From Macrothele yani (Eukaryota > Arthropoda > Arachnida > Araneae > Macrothelidae): a stretch of 64,000 nucleotides of DNA. Position numbers and translations under genes: made by a program. Numbering within the stretch: position 1 is the first letter of the stretch; every line of letters starts with the position of its first letter. This document shows, piece after piece, positions 44,451 through 55,717 of this stretch. A model generated the notes under the pieces. That model searched no databases, was not told the DNA's origin, and saw only the letters and a list, made by a program, of their open reading frames with translations. The DNA lies in contig CM077011.1 of assembly GCA_039090855.1 (NCBI GenBank), forward strand, positions 16,555,001 through 16,619,000, given 5' to 3'.

Positions 44451-45622
44451 AATAAATGCAAGAGGATGGCCCTCACCGTAATTGGGCTCACGTCAAAGAC
44501 TGGTGCGGTGGAACTCTTAAAGAACTGAGTCACTCTGCAATAAACAGATATCAATGGTAAAATACAATTAAAATGGCAACAGACACCTACAGCAATTGTA
44601 CCCATGGTTGATGAAAATTATTAATGACAACCGCCCCCCCCCCCCGTCCAAAGAAAAAGAAAACACGTAGGCTCAGTTCAGATTGAGCCGTCAGTTTGGA
44701 ATGTAGGGACTACGATCGGTGTCTTGTATTTTTGTTTGGCGGCTGCTGCTTTCAGACGTTCTCGATGTTCTCCAGTTCATTCAGTTCGTTCGGCTGCAGC
44801 TTTCTTGGTCTTCTTACGTTTTTCATCACTTGCTTTTCGTTTTGATTTTCTCCACTTTTGCTTGCGTTCATTCCGCGGCACTGTCGGAAATGTTAACCCG
44901 TTCACACACACAAACAATTTTTAAAAATCTTAGTTTAGAACTCTGCTATATGTTCTTTTCTAAATTTGAATAGATCTCGTCGAGAGCTTTAAAACGATAC
45001 CACGCAGAGTTGTGTTACGCTCACGGTTGTTGCCCAGATAGACCAAGTCAAACGCGGTGCGGCACACCCAGAAATATTGTCACCACCCCCCGCGCACAGG
45101 GAGCGTCGCGCGCAGGATGTACTGTGTAGTACGCGAATCGGACTCCATGCTGTTTACGAATATGCTAACAGGATTAGTGTGGAGCACGTATTTTTAACGC
45201 TATAATGGTTTCAGTTGGGACCTATTTTTGTCACAAGAGGTCGGCCGGTAAGTCGCCCCATACTATCCGCGGAATTAGACGTAGTCCCACGTCAAAAATT
45301 TCTTTTTCGCAAAATTAGTGTTCTACCTTGAACGTGACTGAGAGTTCGATGTCTTTCTGGCTCTGTGGTAAGACGCGCAGTTTCTGTTGTGCCAACCTAA
45401 ACGACCTCGGATTGAATCCTACCAACAAAAAAGGGAAAGGATTCTGGTGCAATACCTGAAAAATTAAATCTTCGGATTTGCGAAATTTCTGTATAAATAC
45501 GGAAAACCCCAAAACTGGCATTTCTGAAATAAACGGAATTACTGACTACGGAAAATCTGTGAAAATGCGGAAGTTAAAAGGAAAGAGGAACTTTCAAAAC
45601 CGGAAATTTAATTAAATTGTAG
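44451..45622. other. Unassigned DNA, weak Arg/Lys-rich minus-strand frame
   Basis: On the minus strand at about 44880-44690, two short in-phase frames separated by a TGA read KQKWRKSKRKASDEKRKKTK and EHRERLKAAAAKQKYKTPIV. Charged coiled-coil text of this kind occurs at the N termini of some transposon proteins, but I cannot assign it. The rest shows nothing. Confidence 0.3.
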
Positions 45623-45799
45623 CGTACCAGGAGATGTGACGTACCTGCCAGAAGGACGCACACGACATAAAGGCAGATAGGAATCAGAATAAAACGTCCG
45701 CGTAGCTCAATTGGTAGAGCGCAACTTATTCCGGAATGAGGGGACCCGGGTTCGAATCCTGGCGCGGATAAAAATGACGGAGAAATTTACTTTGTTATA
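45619..45799 (+). repeat. tRNA-like repeat unit, copy 1
   Basis: Flanks GTACCAGGAGATGTGACGTA and TGACGGAGAAATTTACTT surround a 74-nt tRNA-like core (45696-45769). The core has a 7-bp acceptor stem (GTCCGCG/CGCGGAT), D arm GCTC..GAGC, B box GGTTCGAATCC and T stem CCGGG/CCTGG. The anticodon arm folds as CTTAT-TCCGGA-ATGAG with a 6-base loop, and there are two extra bases, so it is unlikely to be a working tRNA. It may be a tRNA-derived SINE. Confidence 0.7.
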
Positions 45800-45939
45800 A
45801 TGGCGCCCGAACTATTCGGATGACCCGACCGTTCAAAATCTCGCAATGGTGTGATGTTATTTCCACACCGCGAGATAGGAAAAATAAGAGAATCCTTTCT
45901 CCAGCACTTCGAAAAAAAAAAAAATAAGGGGGAGATGAT

Positions 45940-46118
45940 GTAACGTACCAGGAGATGTGACGTACCTGCCAGAAGGACGCACACGACATAAAGGCAGATA
46001 GGAATCAGGAATAAAACGTCCGCGTAGCTCAATTGGTAGAGCAACTTATTCCGGAATGAGGGGATCCGGGTTCGAATCCTGGCGTGGACAGAAATGACGG
46101 AGGAATTTACTTCGTTAT
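45940..46118 (+). repeat. tRNA-like repeat unit, copy 2
   Basis: Nearly identical to copy 1, 321 bp downstream. Its core (46018-46089) is 72 nt, lacks the two extra bases, and has acceptor ends GTCCGCG/CGTGGAC. The A and B boxes are perfect, but the anticodon loop is still 6 bases. Tandem duplication or two SINE insertions are both possible. Confidence 0.7.
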
Positions 46119-47479
46119 AAAATGACTAACACCTTCTGGCAACTTGGCTGTACGTTATTACAGGAATTTTGCGTGAATTCACAGCACTCGCTCTATACAG
46201 TTTAGCACGCCTTTGGTTTCATTCAGAAAATACTCAAGTGTTAAACTCAAAAGTAAAGTTGAGAGAAACCTGCCGTAACATTTATGAAAACGTTTTTTTG
46301 CAAAGTTAAATTACACTTTAGTGAAACATAATGAAGTCCACGAAAACAGCGATAAATTTCGCTCTGAAAGTAGTGGAACTTTTTTTAACTTTAAAAAAGA
46401 TGAATTCGTGCCAGGCGAAGTTCTTCAAAACTATCAATTTTGCTGGTAATACATCTTTCAAGAAAAGATAAATGCTGTGGGGAAATTACGTTTTTCGGGT
46501 AGTTAAAGATATTGAAAAACTATTTACATTTACACTGTTAAGATCAGTATATCATGAAATCTTACGTTCACGAAACTGACATTGCTTTTGACAAAGACGC
46601 ATATGAGAGTTGGTTTTTCGCGTCTTCGTATCGCTTTTCTGAGCTGTAAACCCAAACTATTTTTGTCAACATTCAAGAATAGCGGAGACGCGCTGCGTTG
46701 AGATCTGTATATGGTTTCCTCGGAAAGTGACGGGAGAAATGGGAAGAAATGTCAATACTATCAATCTCTGTCACCGCAATCCGTGAATAAATTCCGAAAA
46801 TATTCTACAACAACGTCATGGAACCCTCTGGTCCTCCTTTCGTGTTTGTTCAACATCCATGACAAATATTTCTGATCTGATGTTTTTTCATGCGCTTCTC
46901 AGCGTTGACGTATGTCCCACTGGAGGGCAAGGAAATCTCCCGATCAAATATCCTGTGGGGACCGAAATTATGTACATTCATATTTGCAAGCGATGGTAAG
47001 GGACGGAATATTTGCCGATTTTCGATGTGGAAGAATGTTTTTTCAGGAAAACGGGAGGAAAAAAAAAACTCGAAGAAACTGAATTTTCGATATCCTAATA
47101 TTCATGTGACTTCCCATTTTATTTTCTGTAGAACCTGACGCAGCTGTTTTACAGGTGGTAAACTGAAACGCTAACAATTTTAATGGTAGTCACAGGCAGT
47201 AAAGTTAGATTTTAAAATCGTACGGAACCCACAAGTTATTAATGCAGACTCTGACACGTAAACAAATCCAGTAAATTCTATGCAGAGCAGAGTTGGAAAC
47301 GGGTGAAAATTTTTGGACCCGGACACTAGCCTGACGTCACATGTTTGGAATTTTGACCCAGGATCGTACCCTGACGGACCAGGATCTGTAACTGACCCGG
47401 ATCCGACCTTGACGAATCTGCTTTGAATTACAATAAAGCCTCTCCGTGGTGAATATTTTAGGTTATATGGAAATCAAAT
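46119..47479. other. Unassigned DNA
   Basis: No gene seen. A degenerate GACCCGGATC/CTGACG tandem lies at about 47315-47425. Confidence 0.5.
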
Positions 47480-47490
47480 AAATGTAATAT

Positions 47491-47782
47491 CATCATCATC
47501 ATCATCATTGTCAACCATTATCAATCCACTGCTGGACGAAGGTCTCCCAAGTTTCCTCCACAACGGTCTGTCTTGTGCCAGTCTCCTCCATGTCACCCCT
47601 GCATACTTTCGAATTTCATCCACCCATCTCCTATGTGGTCTTCTGGGTCTTTTCCTGTCCCTTGGAATCCAATCTAAAATTTCGGCTGTCCATCGATGAT
47701 CTGTCCTTCTGGCAGTATGTCCAGCCCATTGCCATTTCAGGGATTTAACTCTGATCATGATGTCTTCCACTCTTGTCATTTT
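47491..47782 (-). mobile_element. RTE-like LINE 3' fragment with perfect TSD
   Basis: 292 bp of the LINE 3' end in reverse, starting with (ATC)n. The perfect 11-base TSD aaatgtaatat at 47480-47490 and 47783-47793 fixes this as a single 5'-truncated insertion and shows the family's TSD size. Differences from the young copies are few. Confidence 0.95.
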
Positions 47783-47793
47783 AAATGTAATAT

Positions 47794-49355
47794 ATAGCCC
47801 AGTAAATAAAGGACATGACCTGGAACAAATTAGGTAAAAGCTGAATTTTTGCAGGCTGGTAGAACTCATTGGGCTTAGCATTTTCACAAGTGACCACCCC
47901 TTCTCCGCTTTCTTCTACCCCTACAGCCCCATGAAGGGGGGAATTAGGTCTAATACTAAACCACTCATAACTCCCGAAACAATGCACGTATAGCTGTAAT
48001 TCTTTTTAAGTTATTCCTCTTGGTATGATCTATAAATTTAGTTCGTTTCTTTTTTACTATATCTGCTATAGTTTTGCTGCATTTTACGAAAAACTCGCAA
48101 AATAGCACCTTTTTTTTCTCTCGACACTTTACCGATTAATTGCAATTACAGCTTCACAGAGCCAAAATTTCCGAATAAAAGTTTTAGCAAATTTTATAAC
48201 TTTTACGATATATTATTTGTATTAATACACTCTATAGTTTACCTTCTATTGTACCGAAACTGCGAATGCATTGTAGCTATAAAATGACAAAAAATTGGGT
48301 AAAACGTGCAATAATTTTGCAAGGAGTATAATTTTCAACGATAGGTAAAAAAAGAAACTCAGTTTCGCACCTGCAAAAAAGTCACTGTTACCTGTTTGCT
48401 TCACACCCACCTTCCCCCTAGAGAGGTAGGACTAATGATTTTGCGCCAACAAATTGTTGAATTGAAATGTGACAGTCATGTTTTCTTTTATACATTTGTT
48501 AAAAAGTATGAATTTAGTTCTATGCACCGCTGCTGTTTCAACAATTTCAAAATAATTCCAAAAAAAAAAAAAAAATTCTAAATGAACTGAGATTAAAATT
48601 GCACAAAACTAATTATAAAAACGGCTGCAAACAAAATTGGTGATTAAACTTAACTTTTAAAATGATATATATATTTTGTCTTAGATTGTTTCTGTGGTTC
48701 TTCAGAATATCGTACAGTTGTGGCGGAATTATAAGTCAATATCCATGTCGTCACTCATATCAGGTTTGTTTGTGCATGACAGTCCACTGCAACGGCCACA
48801 CATAGAACATTAGTGTCCGGCTTTTCAGCAACTGCAGGAAATCCCACATTATTACAGTTGCATGAAATTAAACATAAGTCAATCTGGTGCCCCTGGTAAA
48901 GTAGTCGTAATTGGCTTTGGTCTTCCACCTTCTAACTTCCAACCCCAGCTGGTGGGGTAAAGTTTGTTCTCTGACCACATTTGAACTTGAACCTGTAAAA
49001 AAAATGCTGTCGAGCTGCTGCTACTGTAGGTAGAAGTTTGCCCAATTCAAAGTTTGGTCTCACAAGGAAACGGACATTGGTTGTCGCTCATTGCAGAACC
49101 AAAGTATGTTTAGGTAAAGGATAATAAGATATGTTTATATCCAAACTTTGAGCTGCTATGGACACCAGGGGGAGCCACTAGAGCTTTGTTCATGAACATA
49201 ATGTATGCATATTATTATATTAGAATTTCTTACAATTATTTTCTATAATAAGTGCAAGAAGTCCATATAAAAATATGGTTAAATTCATGACGGGCATTGT
49301 GTTGGTAACAGCAGACATGAACTTTTGCCACAGAGACCACTTTCTCCGTCTGTAG
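47794..49355. other. Unassigned DNA
   Basis: AT-rich, without recognised genes or known repeats. It is the longest transposon-poor stretch near the cysteine-rich frame that follows. Confidence 0.45.
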
Positions 49356-49622
49356 TCTTTTGTTAGCTATCTGTTTTCAGCGCCTAGATTTCAAAACCTA
49401 ATCCGCTTTGCATTTTATAAGTGTAGTTATGTCACTACTCACCCTGAATACTTCCAAACACCTCTCCAGTATTGTTTTGAATCGGGCCTAATTCAGGAAT
49501 GTGGTAGAGAAGATTGCGAAGAAATAGCATTCATGAAATGTGCTCACTGTGAAAACTACTTTTGTTTGGATCATTCCATAATTAAATATCTTCATATTTT
49601 TGTCGTAATGGAAATTCTATGA
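49356..49622 (+). CDS. Cysteine-rich open frame, possible exon or transposon zinc-finger relic
   Basis: 88 open codons between a TAG (49353) and a TGA (49620), without an ATG near the start. The end of the frame reads YCFESGLIQECGREDCEE and FMKCAHCENYFCLDHSII. The pattern is C-x8-C-x4-C-x8-C-x2-C-x4-C-x2-H, the spacing of a small zinc-binding fold, and looks selected rather than random. I do not recognise the family. It may be an internal exon (TCTGTTTTCAG precedes CGCC at 49361-49364) or a relic of a mobile element. Confidence 0.4.
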   Translation, partial: SFVSYLFSAPRFQNLIRFAFYKCSYVTTHPEYFQTPLQYCFESGLIQECGREDCEEIAFMKCAHCENYFCLDHSIIKYLHIFVVMEIL

Positions 49623-50290
49623 ATATTGTCTCTGCCAGTGTTCTTTGTCATGTAACTTCATCATTTATATTTCATTGCACCTAAACGTTTGCTATTATAC
49701 ATTACCCCTTCATACTGTCGAATGATATAACAAGCACCGTGCATCTAGCGACAACAATCCGAACCGTTCTCTTGTCAATGATAATTTCGCAATTGTTTTT
49801 TTTGTAATAAAGGTATCTGGCATCTAAATTACAGTGTTTGCTCAAACCATATAAATCCAAAAGGAAGCTTTCTCAATTTCGAAAGATTTCTTCTTTTGAA
49901 GTATTAATGCGGATGAAAACTTTTGCTTGTGAGTGAGCCTCCTGAGATTTTTTTGTTAGGTTTAACTGCCTTTTGTTTCCCAAGTCCGTAAAGTGCAAAT
50001 ATTTGGTCGATGTGGTCCAAGTCTTGAACGATTTTTTTCTTCATCCCTTAATAACCTAAAAGAGTGTTCCAATGGAAAGTCCCTTTGTTCATTTTACTTA
50101 CAAGAGCGAACTTTACAGCTTGCTCAACTCCTCAAACGAAAATCAGCCGCTCACTGTCTGACGACGCGGAAGCAAAATTGCTTCTGTTAACCAGAAAGGC
50201 GACCAGCCCCGAAAGACAGTTTTACACATGCGCAGTTCAGCGCTCATCTGCTCCTTCATTACTGTTCTCCGAAGCTTCATCAAGGCAGCC
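49623..50290. other. Unassigned DNA
   Basis: No recognised feature. Confidence 0.45.
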
Positions 50291-50292
50291 AA

Positions 50293-50367
50293 GTAGAGGT
50301 GGAGAACTATCAATAGTTTTCGGTAGTAAAAGATAACAGTCGATAGTGCCATCGATAGTACCTCTAC
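50293..50367. repeat. Compact 75 bp palindromic element
   Basis: The ends GTAGAGGT and ACCTCTAC are inverted repeats. Inside are AACTATCAATAGTT and ACTATCGATGG-type inverted pieces. 21 bases, starting CAGTCGATAGTGCCATCGAT, recur at 51988-52008. Confidence 0.6.
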
Positions 50368-50589
50368 AGCCTAGGCGACGAGTTGACCGGTGTCGCCTCT
50401 ACCACCATGGTGGTATTCATTTTTAGTGAACGGATGTGGAAGGCTATAATGTGTTGCCGAGTTACTCAACTATTGTAGTGGCTCACCTCTTCATTCAGAA
50501 AATCTGGGAACTGGTTACTAATATGGATTTTCTTTTGGAAATTTTCCAATTAAAAGAACATTTTTTTTCTCATTTTCATGTGGGGTTTA

Positions 50590-51454
50590 TCCTTGTATGC
50601 CCTTTATAACCCGACGCCACTGGTGGATGGAATGTTGGTTGTTGTGGAATCTGATATTTCTTTCCTCTCCCCGATTTGGAGCAATAGCTGTTGTATGTCA
50701 AAAACGTTTGTTGCGTATTTTTGTCACCACACCAGCATTTTTTCCGATCATAGATGGTGCACAATCGGTCGTAATACTGCAAAATTTCTTCCAATCAAGT
50801 CCGAAATTTACCACGAATTGCTCAATGGCAGAGTAAATATCGTAAGCCGTGTTAAAACCTTTCAAAGGCACGCACTCTAGTAATTCTTCAGTTATGGCAA
50901 AATGTGTATTTATTCCACGAATAAACACACCAAACTGAGATGTGTCGTTGATATATGTACTTTCGTCGGCAGCAATGGAATAAAAAACAAATTATTTAAT
51001 TTTATTTTTCAGTTGGTAATCCAAATTATCAGCCAAGTCACTTATTCTTGAAGCAATTGTATTTCTTGATAGGCGTATTTCTTGGACGTTTTTTTTTTTT
51101 TTGTGAGATGGAAATGAAATCTAACATACTGTACATTCTCTCACTAACTCGCCGTCACTAAAAGCCTTTGAGTTCTTTGCAATTTTTACTGCTATTACAT
51201 AAAACGATTGCTGTTTGCTGTCCTTTAAATTTAGTTTTCAAAGATTCCCGTTTTTCTTACCTAATTTCGACGGTGAGTGAGTCAAACTTCTCTTTGATTC
51301 GTTTCATAATGTCTCTTCAGATTGAATTCTTTACACACTGAAATTGTTTGTTTGCAAATCTAAGTGGTTTGCCTTTCCATTCAACACAAAAATACATTTC
51401 CAACTTTGTCTGAAAAACTCTATGCTCATTATCAATTTTTCGTTTTTGCGACAT
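50590..51454 (-). pseudogene. hAT transposase relic with BED-finger-like N terminus
   Basis: The start at 51454 gives MSQKRKIDNEHRVFQTKLEM and FCVEWKGKPLRFANKQ, resembling the N terminus of ZBED5/GTF2IRD2-type hAT transposases, but the zinc Cys pair after GKP is lost. Downstream, MLDFISISQKK, AADESTYIND (hAT A-block-like) and FIRGINTHFAITEELLECVP follow. TTDCAPSMIGKNAGVVTKI completes the central hAT core. Stops and frameshifts intervene, and the C-terminal half with the dimerisation domain is absent. Confidence 0.8.
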
Positions 51455-52382
51455 TGCAACGACAAAAAAAAAAAAAAAAAATCGGAATAACCGCACTCGA
51501 ATAAACGCCGAAGAACTCACTCGAATAAACAAACCGCAACGCAACTCTCACTCGGATAAACACCAAAACGTACAGCAACCAATGCTTACTTATCGAATAC
51601 TGAGCGGAGTAGCTCAGCTCCTGAGTGGGTGTACGCTAGTCACGGGGTCAACACATCCAATGTCAACATCCCTTCGTTTATAAAAAAAAAAAATAATAAA
51701 ACATTGTCTCTTGCTTCAGTAAGATTCGGCTCCCGTTTAGCAACAACGAAGCCTCAAATCACCCAAGGCAAAGAGGGAGAAAGACTGGGTCCGGACGGTA
51801 ATCCCTTGGTAACACCCCTTGCATCCCTTCACACAACGACGCAACATTAACTATTTTTTCAGCCATATTTTTTTTTAACATCCCCGCCGTTCGCTTTGCT
51901 TGTCTTCTCTCTCTCGTGACAAAAACTAGGCTGCTCCACACCCATTCCGATTCCAAAGGTAGAGAGGATCACGGACTCACCAAGGTCACAGTCGATAGTG
52001 CCATCGATGCCAACCCTGTACCTCGGTGCCAACGCACGCAAACACATACGCCCATATGTCAGAATTTCGACCTTGTCGCGACTTACTACTTTTTCCCTTA
52101 TTCTCTCTTCCTTCTATTCCACTCTTCTGACGGCAGACTTCTTGTGCGGAAGCAAACTGCTCTCCGGGGTTCCTCGTTAAAATATTTATAAGCTTACTCA
52201 ATTAAAAAAAGAATACGTACTTGTGACAGATAAGTGCGTGTTAAACAGGTATCTGTAATCTGTACCTATGTGTTCAATGTATAGAAAAACTATCTACGAA
52301 ATTCGAGTATTCAGGTCGCCGCCGCATCTAAATGCCCAGGGGGCCGCTCATGGCCCGCGAGCCGTATCTTTGACATGCCTGC
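51455..52382 (-). mobile_element. hAT 5' leader up to probable terminus, with later insertions
   Basis: Read on the minus strand from 52382, the sequence begins CAGGCATGTCAAAGATACGG and continues GCTCGCGGGCCATGAGCGGC, the usual hAT terminus of this group, pointing toward the BED-type transposase start at 51454. The interval also holds a tRNA-like segment (51602-51690) with GTAGCTCAG and an A-rich tail, and a T-rich stretch. No opposite terminus was found, so the element is truncated. Confidence 0.6.
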
Positions 52383-52778
52383 TTTAGAGGAATATTTTGT
52401 TGAGATATCGATAGTTGAAACTTTGGACGTACCAGCTTACCAACAGTGAATATGTGCAAGTTTAACGTCCGCGAATAGTACCTATCTGGGATATGTGCAA
52501 ATCAATTTAAAAAGGACAACCGACATGTCTGTTTAGACTTTACAGGCGGTTCGATGCGATTGTGAGATAGATTTCTCACAATCTTGTCTGTTTAGACATT
52601 ATATACGTTCGATGTGATTGTGAGACAGACGTTTCGGTTGTCCTTTTTTAAATGAATTTGCACATTTCACCCATATGTACTATTCGCGGACGGTAACGTT
52701 GCACATATTCATTGCAGGTAAGCTGGCATACGTCCAGAATATAAATTATCGATATCTTAGCAAAATATTCCTCTAAAA
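52383..52778. mobile_element. Foldback/MITE element, ~165 bp arms
   Basis: TTTAGAGGAATATTTTG on the left matches the reverse of the right end. The arms continue inward through GATATCGATA, GTCCGCGAATAGTAC and AAAGGACAACCGA for about 165 bp. The centre holds two reversed GATTGTGAGA blocks. It starts next to the hAT terminus at 52382. Confidence 0.85.
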
Positions 52779-53251
52779 ACGTCCGGGTAAATTTCATTCT
52801 TCCTTAATTCGGTGCGGGGCGTTTTTTACTGAGTTTAGTTTCCGTGGGGAGCAGTATACATAATTAATTTTCGGAAATTATCCATTCCGAGGCGTGCAAC
52901 CACCATAGCTGAATTGTGCTTTGTTTGCTGCGTATTTCGCATTTTCTCTTTACTGCTACGACTAACAGTTACTTTTCTATTTCTTTCGAACACTCTTCGT
53001 TAAACATCATATATGTGAATAGCAGTAAATTTTCAGTCTTAGCATAATTCTGATTTCTGCAGGACTGTCAGATGAGCAAATGAAGAATAAAAAACAGTTA
53101 TATTCATGGTGACTGAGACTTTTTCAACCTAAACGAAAACTCACGCACATGAACGATATTTAATACTAAGACTGGTCAATCAGTTTGAGGATAAGGGATT
53201 TCTGTTTTGTTCTCGAAGGCAAAGAAAGAAACTGGAGAACAAATGCTATTG
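52779..53251. other. Unassigned DNA
   Basis: No recognised feature. Confidence 0.5.
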
Positions 53252-54570
53252 TACTGTGCAAATTAATTGGGACAAAGTAAAAAATCACTTTTTTCCAAAA
53301 CTATGCCTTTATATACACTGATGAATACCTGTATTAGTATGAAGTATGTCCTCTTTTAGCAGAAATGACCTCTTGAATTCGTTTTGGCATTGACTCTAAT
53401 TGAGTGCACATATTTTTGACTTCATAATCGTGGAACCACACTTTTATAGCATTCGTTAGCATGCGTTCTTTGGTTGTACAGTCCATTTTACTTAAACGTC
53501 TCTTCAAAATATTCCACAAGTTTTCTATGGGATTTAAGTCTGGTGAATTTCCAGGCCAATCAAGCAAATGAATTTGATTTTCCAGCATGAAATTCTTGAC
53601 CAATTTCGAATTGTGACATGGGGCCAAGTCATGTTGAAATGTCCCGTCAAAAGTTTGCAAGAATGAAACAATCCTACGTTGTAATATTTCTACGTACTTA
53701 GCTGAATTCATCATACCTTGAACAGGAACTAAGCTTCCAGTGCCATTTCATGTGAAAAAACCCCAAAACATCTATTTCAGAGGGTGTTTTACAGTTTGTT
53801 TGACATGCTCAGGTCTTAAGGTTCACGGTTGCTTTGTTTAACGGCATTTGCTTGGTAACCCTGCACCAATAAATGAGTTTCATCACTGAAAATTACCCTT
53901 TTCCAGTCGTCAGCAGTCCATGATTTATATTTTTTGGCCCATGCTAAACGATTTATCTTCATTTTCGCATTCAAATATCATTTTTTCGTTGGTCTTCGTG
54001 CCTTCCGGCCAACTTCCGGAAGCCTACGGCGTACAGTTGAATCACTAACATCACAACGACTAGCCAATAAATCTCTTTGAAGGTCTGATTCTGTTTCTGA
54101 TTCGATATTTATCGGTCCGTGAAGTTGTTTTTCGTTTTCTTCCACATTTACCTCTCCTTTTTTGGAGACGATCCAGATGCATTGTATCGTGTAAGCAGTC
54201 TTGATACACCTGATTTGCCTACACCAACTGCAGAAGCAAATATCTCTCACTGTCATAGAAGTGTGATCTTTCAGAGCAATTATTTTTGCACGCTTCCTTG
54301 GGGAAATATCCATTTTTGAATACACGAAAGCAACACGTACTCACAGAGAGCAAAACTAACATCCATCTGTCACACACGAAAGCTCACAACTGAAGCTGAA
54401 GTGCCTATTTCCTGTTTAAAACCGGTCAAACCACATTCTTACTATCAAATTCTAACAGTCACACCACCTCACAGCTGATAAAACCGGCTTACGTGGGTTT
54501 CCGACATCAACTGGCGATCACATTACAATTCTGAGAATAAAATAGCTTACCCCAATTAATTTTCACGGTA
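53252..54570 (-). mobile_element. Tc1-like transposon
   Basis: The left end CTGTGCAAATTAATTGGGAC (after TA at 53252) and, in reverse from 54568, CCGTGAAAATTAATTGGGG are TIRs of about 20 bp. TA flanks at 54569-54570. The transposase relic reads on the minus strand. Confidence 0.88.
53334..54313 (-). pseudogene. Tc1-like transposase relic (DD34E)
   Basis: The start (54313) gives MDISPRKRAKIIALKDHTSM, a helix-turn-helix. DVSDSTVRRRLPEVG follows, and a shifted frame carries VIFSDETHLLVQGY with the first Asp. The last frame has GTFQHDLAPCHNSKLVKNF with the second Asp and GNSPDLNPIENLWNILKRRL with the Glu, 34 residues apart, ending SAKRGHTSY at the natural C terminus. The middle has several stops. 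Confidence 0.88.
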
Positions 54571-54899
54571 TAGTATTAAGGAGGAATTGAACAGCCTCAA
54601 AAAGTCGATAAACAAATTATCTTGAGATGAACACCACCCAGATCTTTGTTCTTCATATCTATCCTCATTTTCTTTAACACTGGACTGGCAGAAAAGGTTA
54701 GATGGACTGGAACACATGTGACCAGACATTTGTGAATTTTTATCGATGGGGTTTTCCTAAATAGATTCTACATAAACGTACGGAAATCTCTGATACCGTG
54801 TCAGTAATGTAGAGGTTTTCTTCCCTGCATCTATGTTTACATACAAAAGTTTTTCGCGAATTTCAGGGAGACAGGTGGATTTGATTAAGTAGGTGGTAA
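54571..54899. other. Unassigned DNA, perhaps decayed transposon
   Basis: Lies between two Tc1-like relics. No motif recognised. Confidence 0.4.
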
Positions 54900-55495
54900 G
54901 TCAGTTTTCTGACCATGGATGACTTGACCCAAGGTTTGCCAGTAAAACATTGCTCAACACACGTTACATTTCTTCCACAGGTTTGTTACCCTCCCACGGT
55001 GCACTATAGTGCCAACACTTCCCTAAGCAAGCGACGCACATATGGTGCAATAGCAAACGAAATTCATCGGATCAGAGGTCCAATTTTGATGTTCGCGTGC
55101 CCACTGTATAGGTGCTTTCAAAAGGTCAACATGGGCCCTCAGAGGCGCTTGCCGTTATGGAACCCCATTTTCAGTAGGGTTCTATGTACTCTGTGTTGTG
55201 ACACATTACTCCAGTCACCAGCATTCAAATTACGGGTGAGTTGGGCCACAGTACCCCTTCTGTTGGCTCGTACCAAATGGGATAGCCTTTGCTCAACTCT
55301 AGCATCGATCGACCCATACTTTGCCGGCGGATCGTAGTTTTACCCTCCACGAGCCACTTTTTCAAGGTACTAACCGCGACTGACCGTGAGAAACTCGCAA
55401 GCTTGCAGTCTCGGAAATGTTCTGACCCAGTCGTCTGACCATTATTGTTTGACTTTTGTCAAACTCGCTGAAGTCCGCTGCCTTTCCCACCAGAA
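54900..55495 (-). pseudogene. Tc1-like transposase relic, N-terminal half
   Basis: Minus-strand frames give FSEFDKSQ and RRLGQNISETARLQACE-like helix-turn-helix text, IDARVEQRLSHLVRANRRGT and VAQLTRNLNAGDWSNVSQHT. MGFHNGKRL follows, then an FRLLLHH relic of the first catalytic block. The other catalytic blocks are not seen. No TIRs were found. Confidence 0.72.
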
Positions 55496-55717
55496 AAAGT
55501 GATTAACCGAACTCAGTAACAAGTGTTAGTTATAGCGTTTAATGAAATTCACACGTGATGTCGTTTACTTCCAGTTGCTTCGATTTGCATAGATAAGCGC
55601 TGGTAATGTTTTCTGTGTGCGTGTTCATCGTTAGGAAGTTTCATATTTTCCCGCCGATAATTCGAGTTTGACTCGCGTCACTCTTTATCTTCCTGTAGCG
55701 TATATCGTTCCTTCTTA

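Noticed and set aside
45696..45769. Functional tRNA gene
   Set aside because: The anticodon loop has 6 bases by the best fold and two extra bases are present, so I annotate a tRNA-like repeat.
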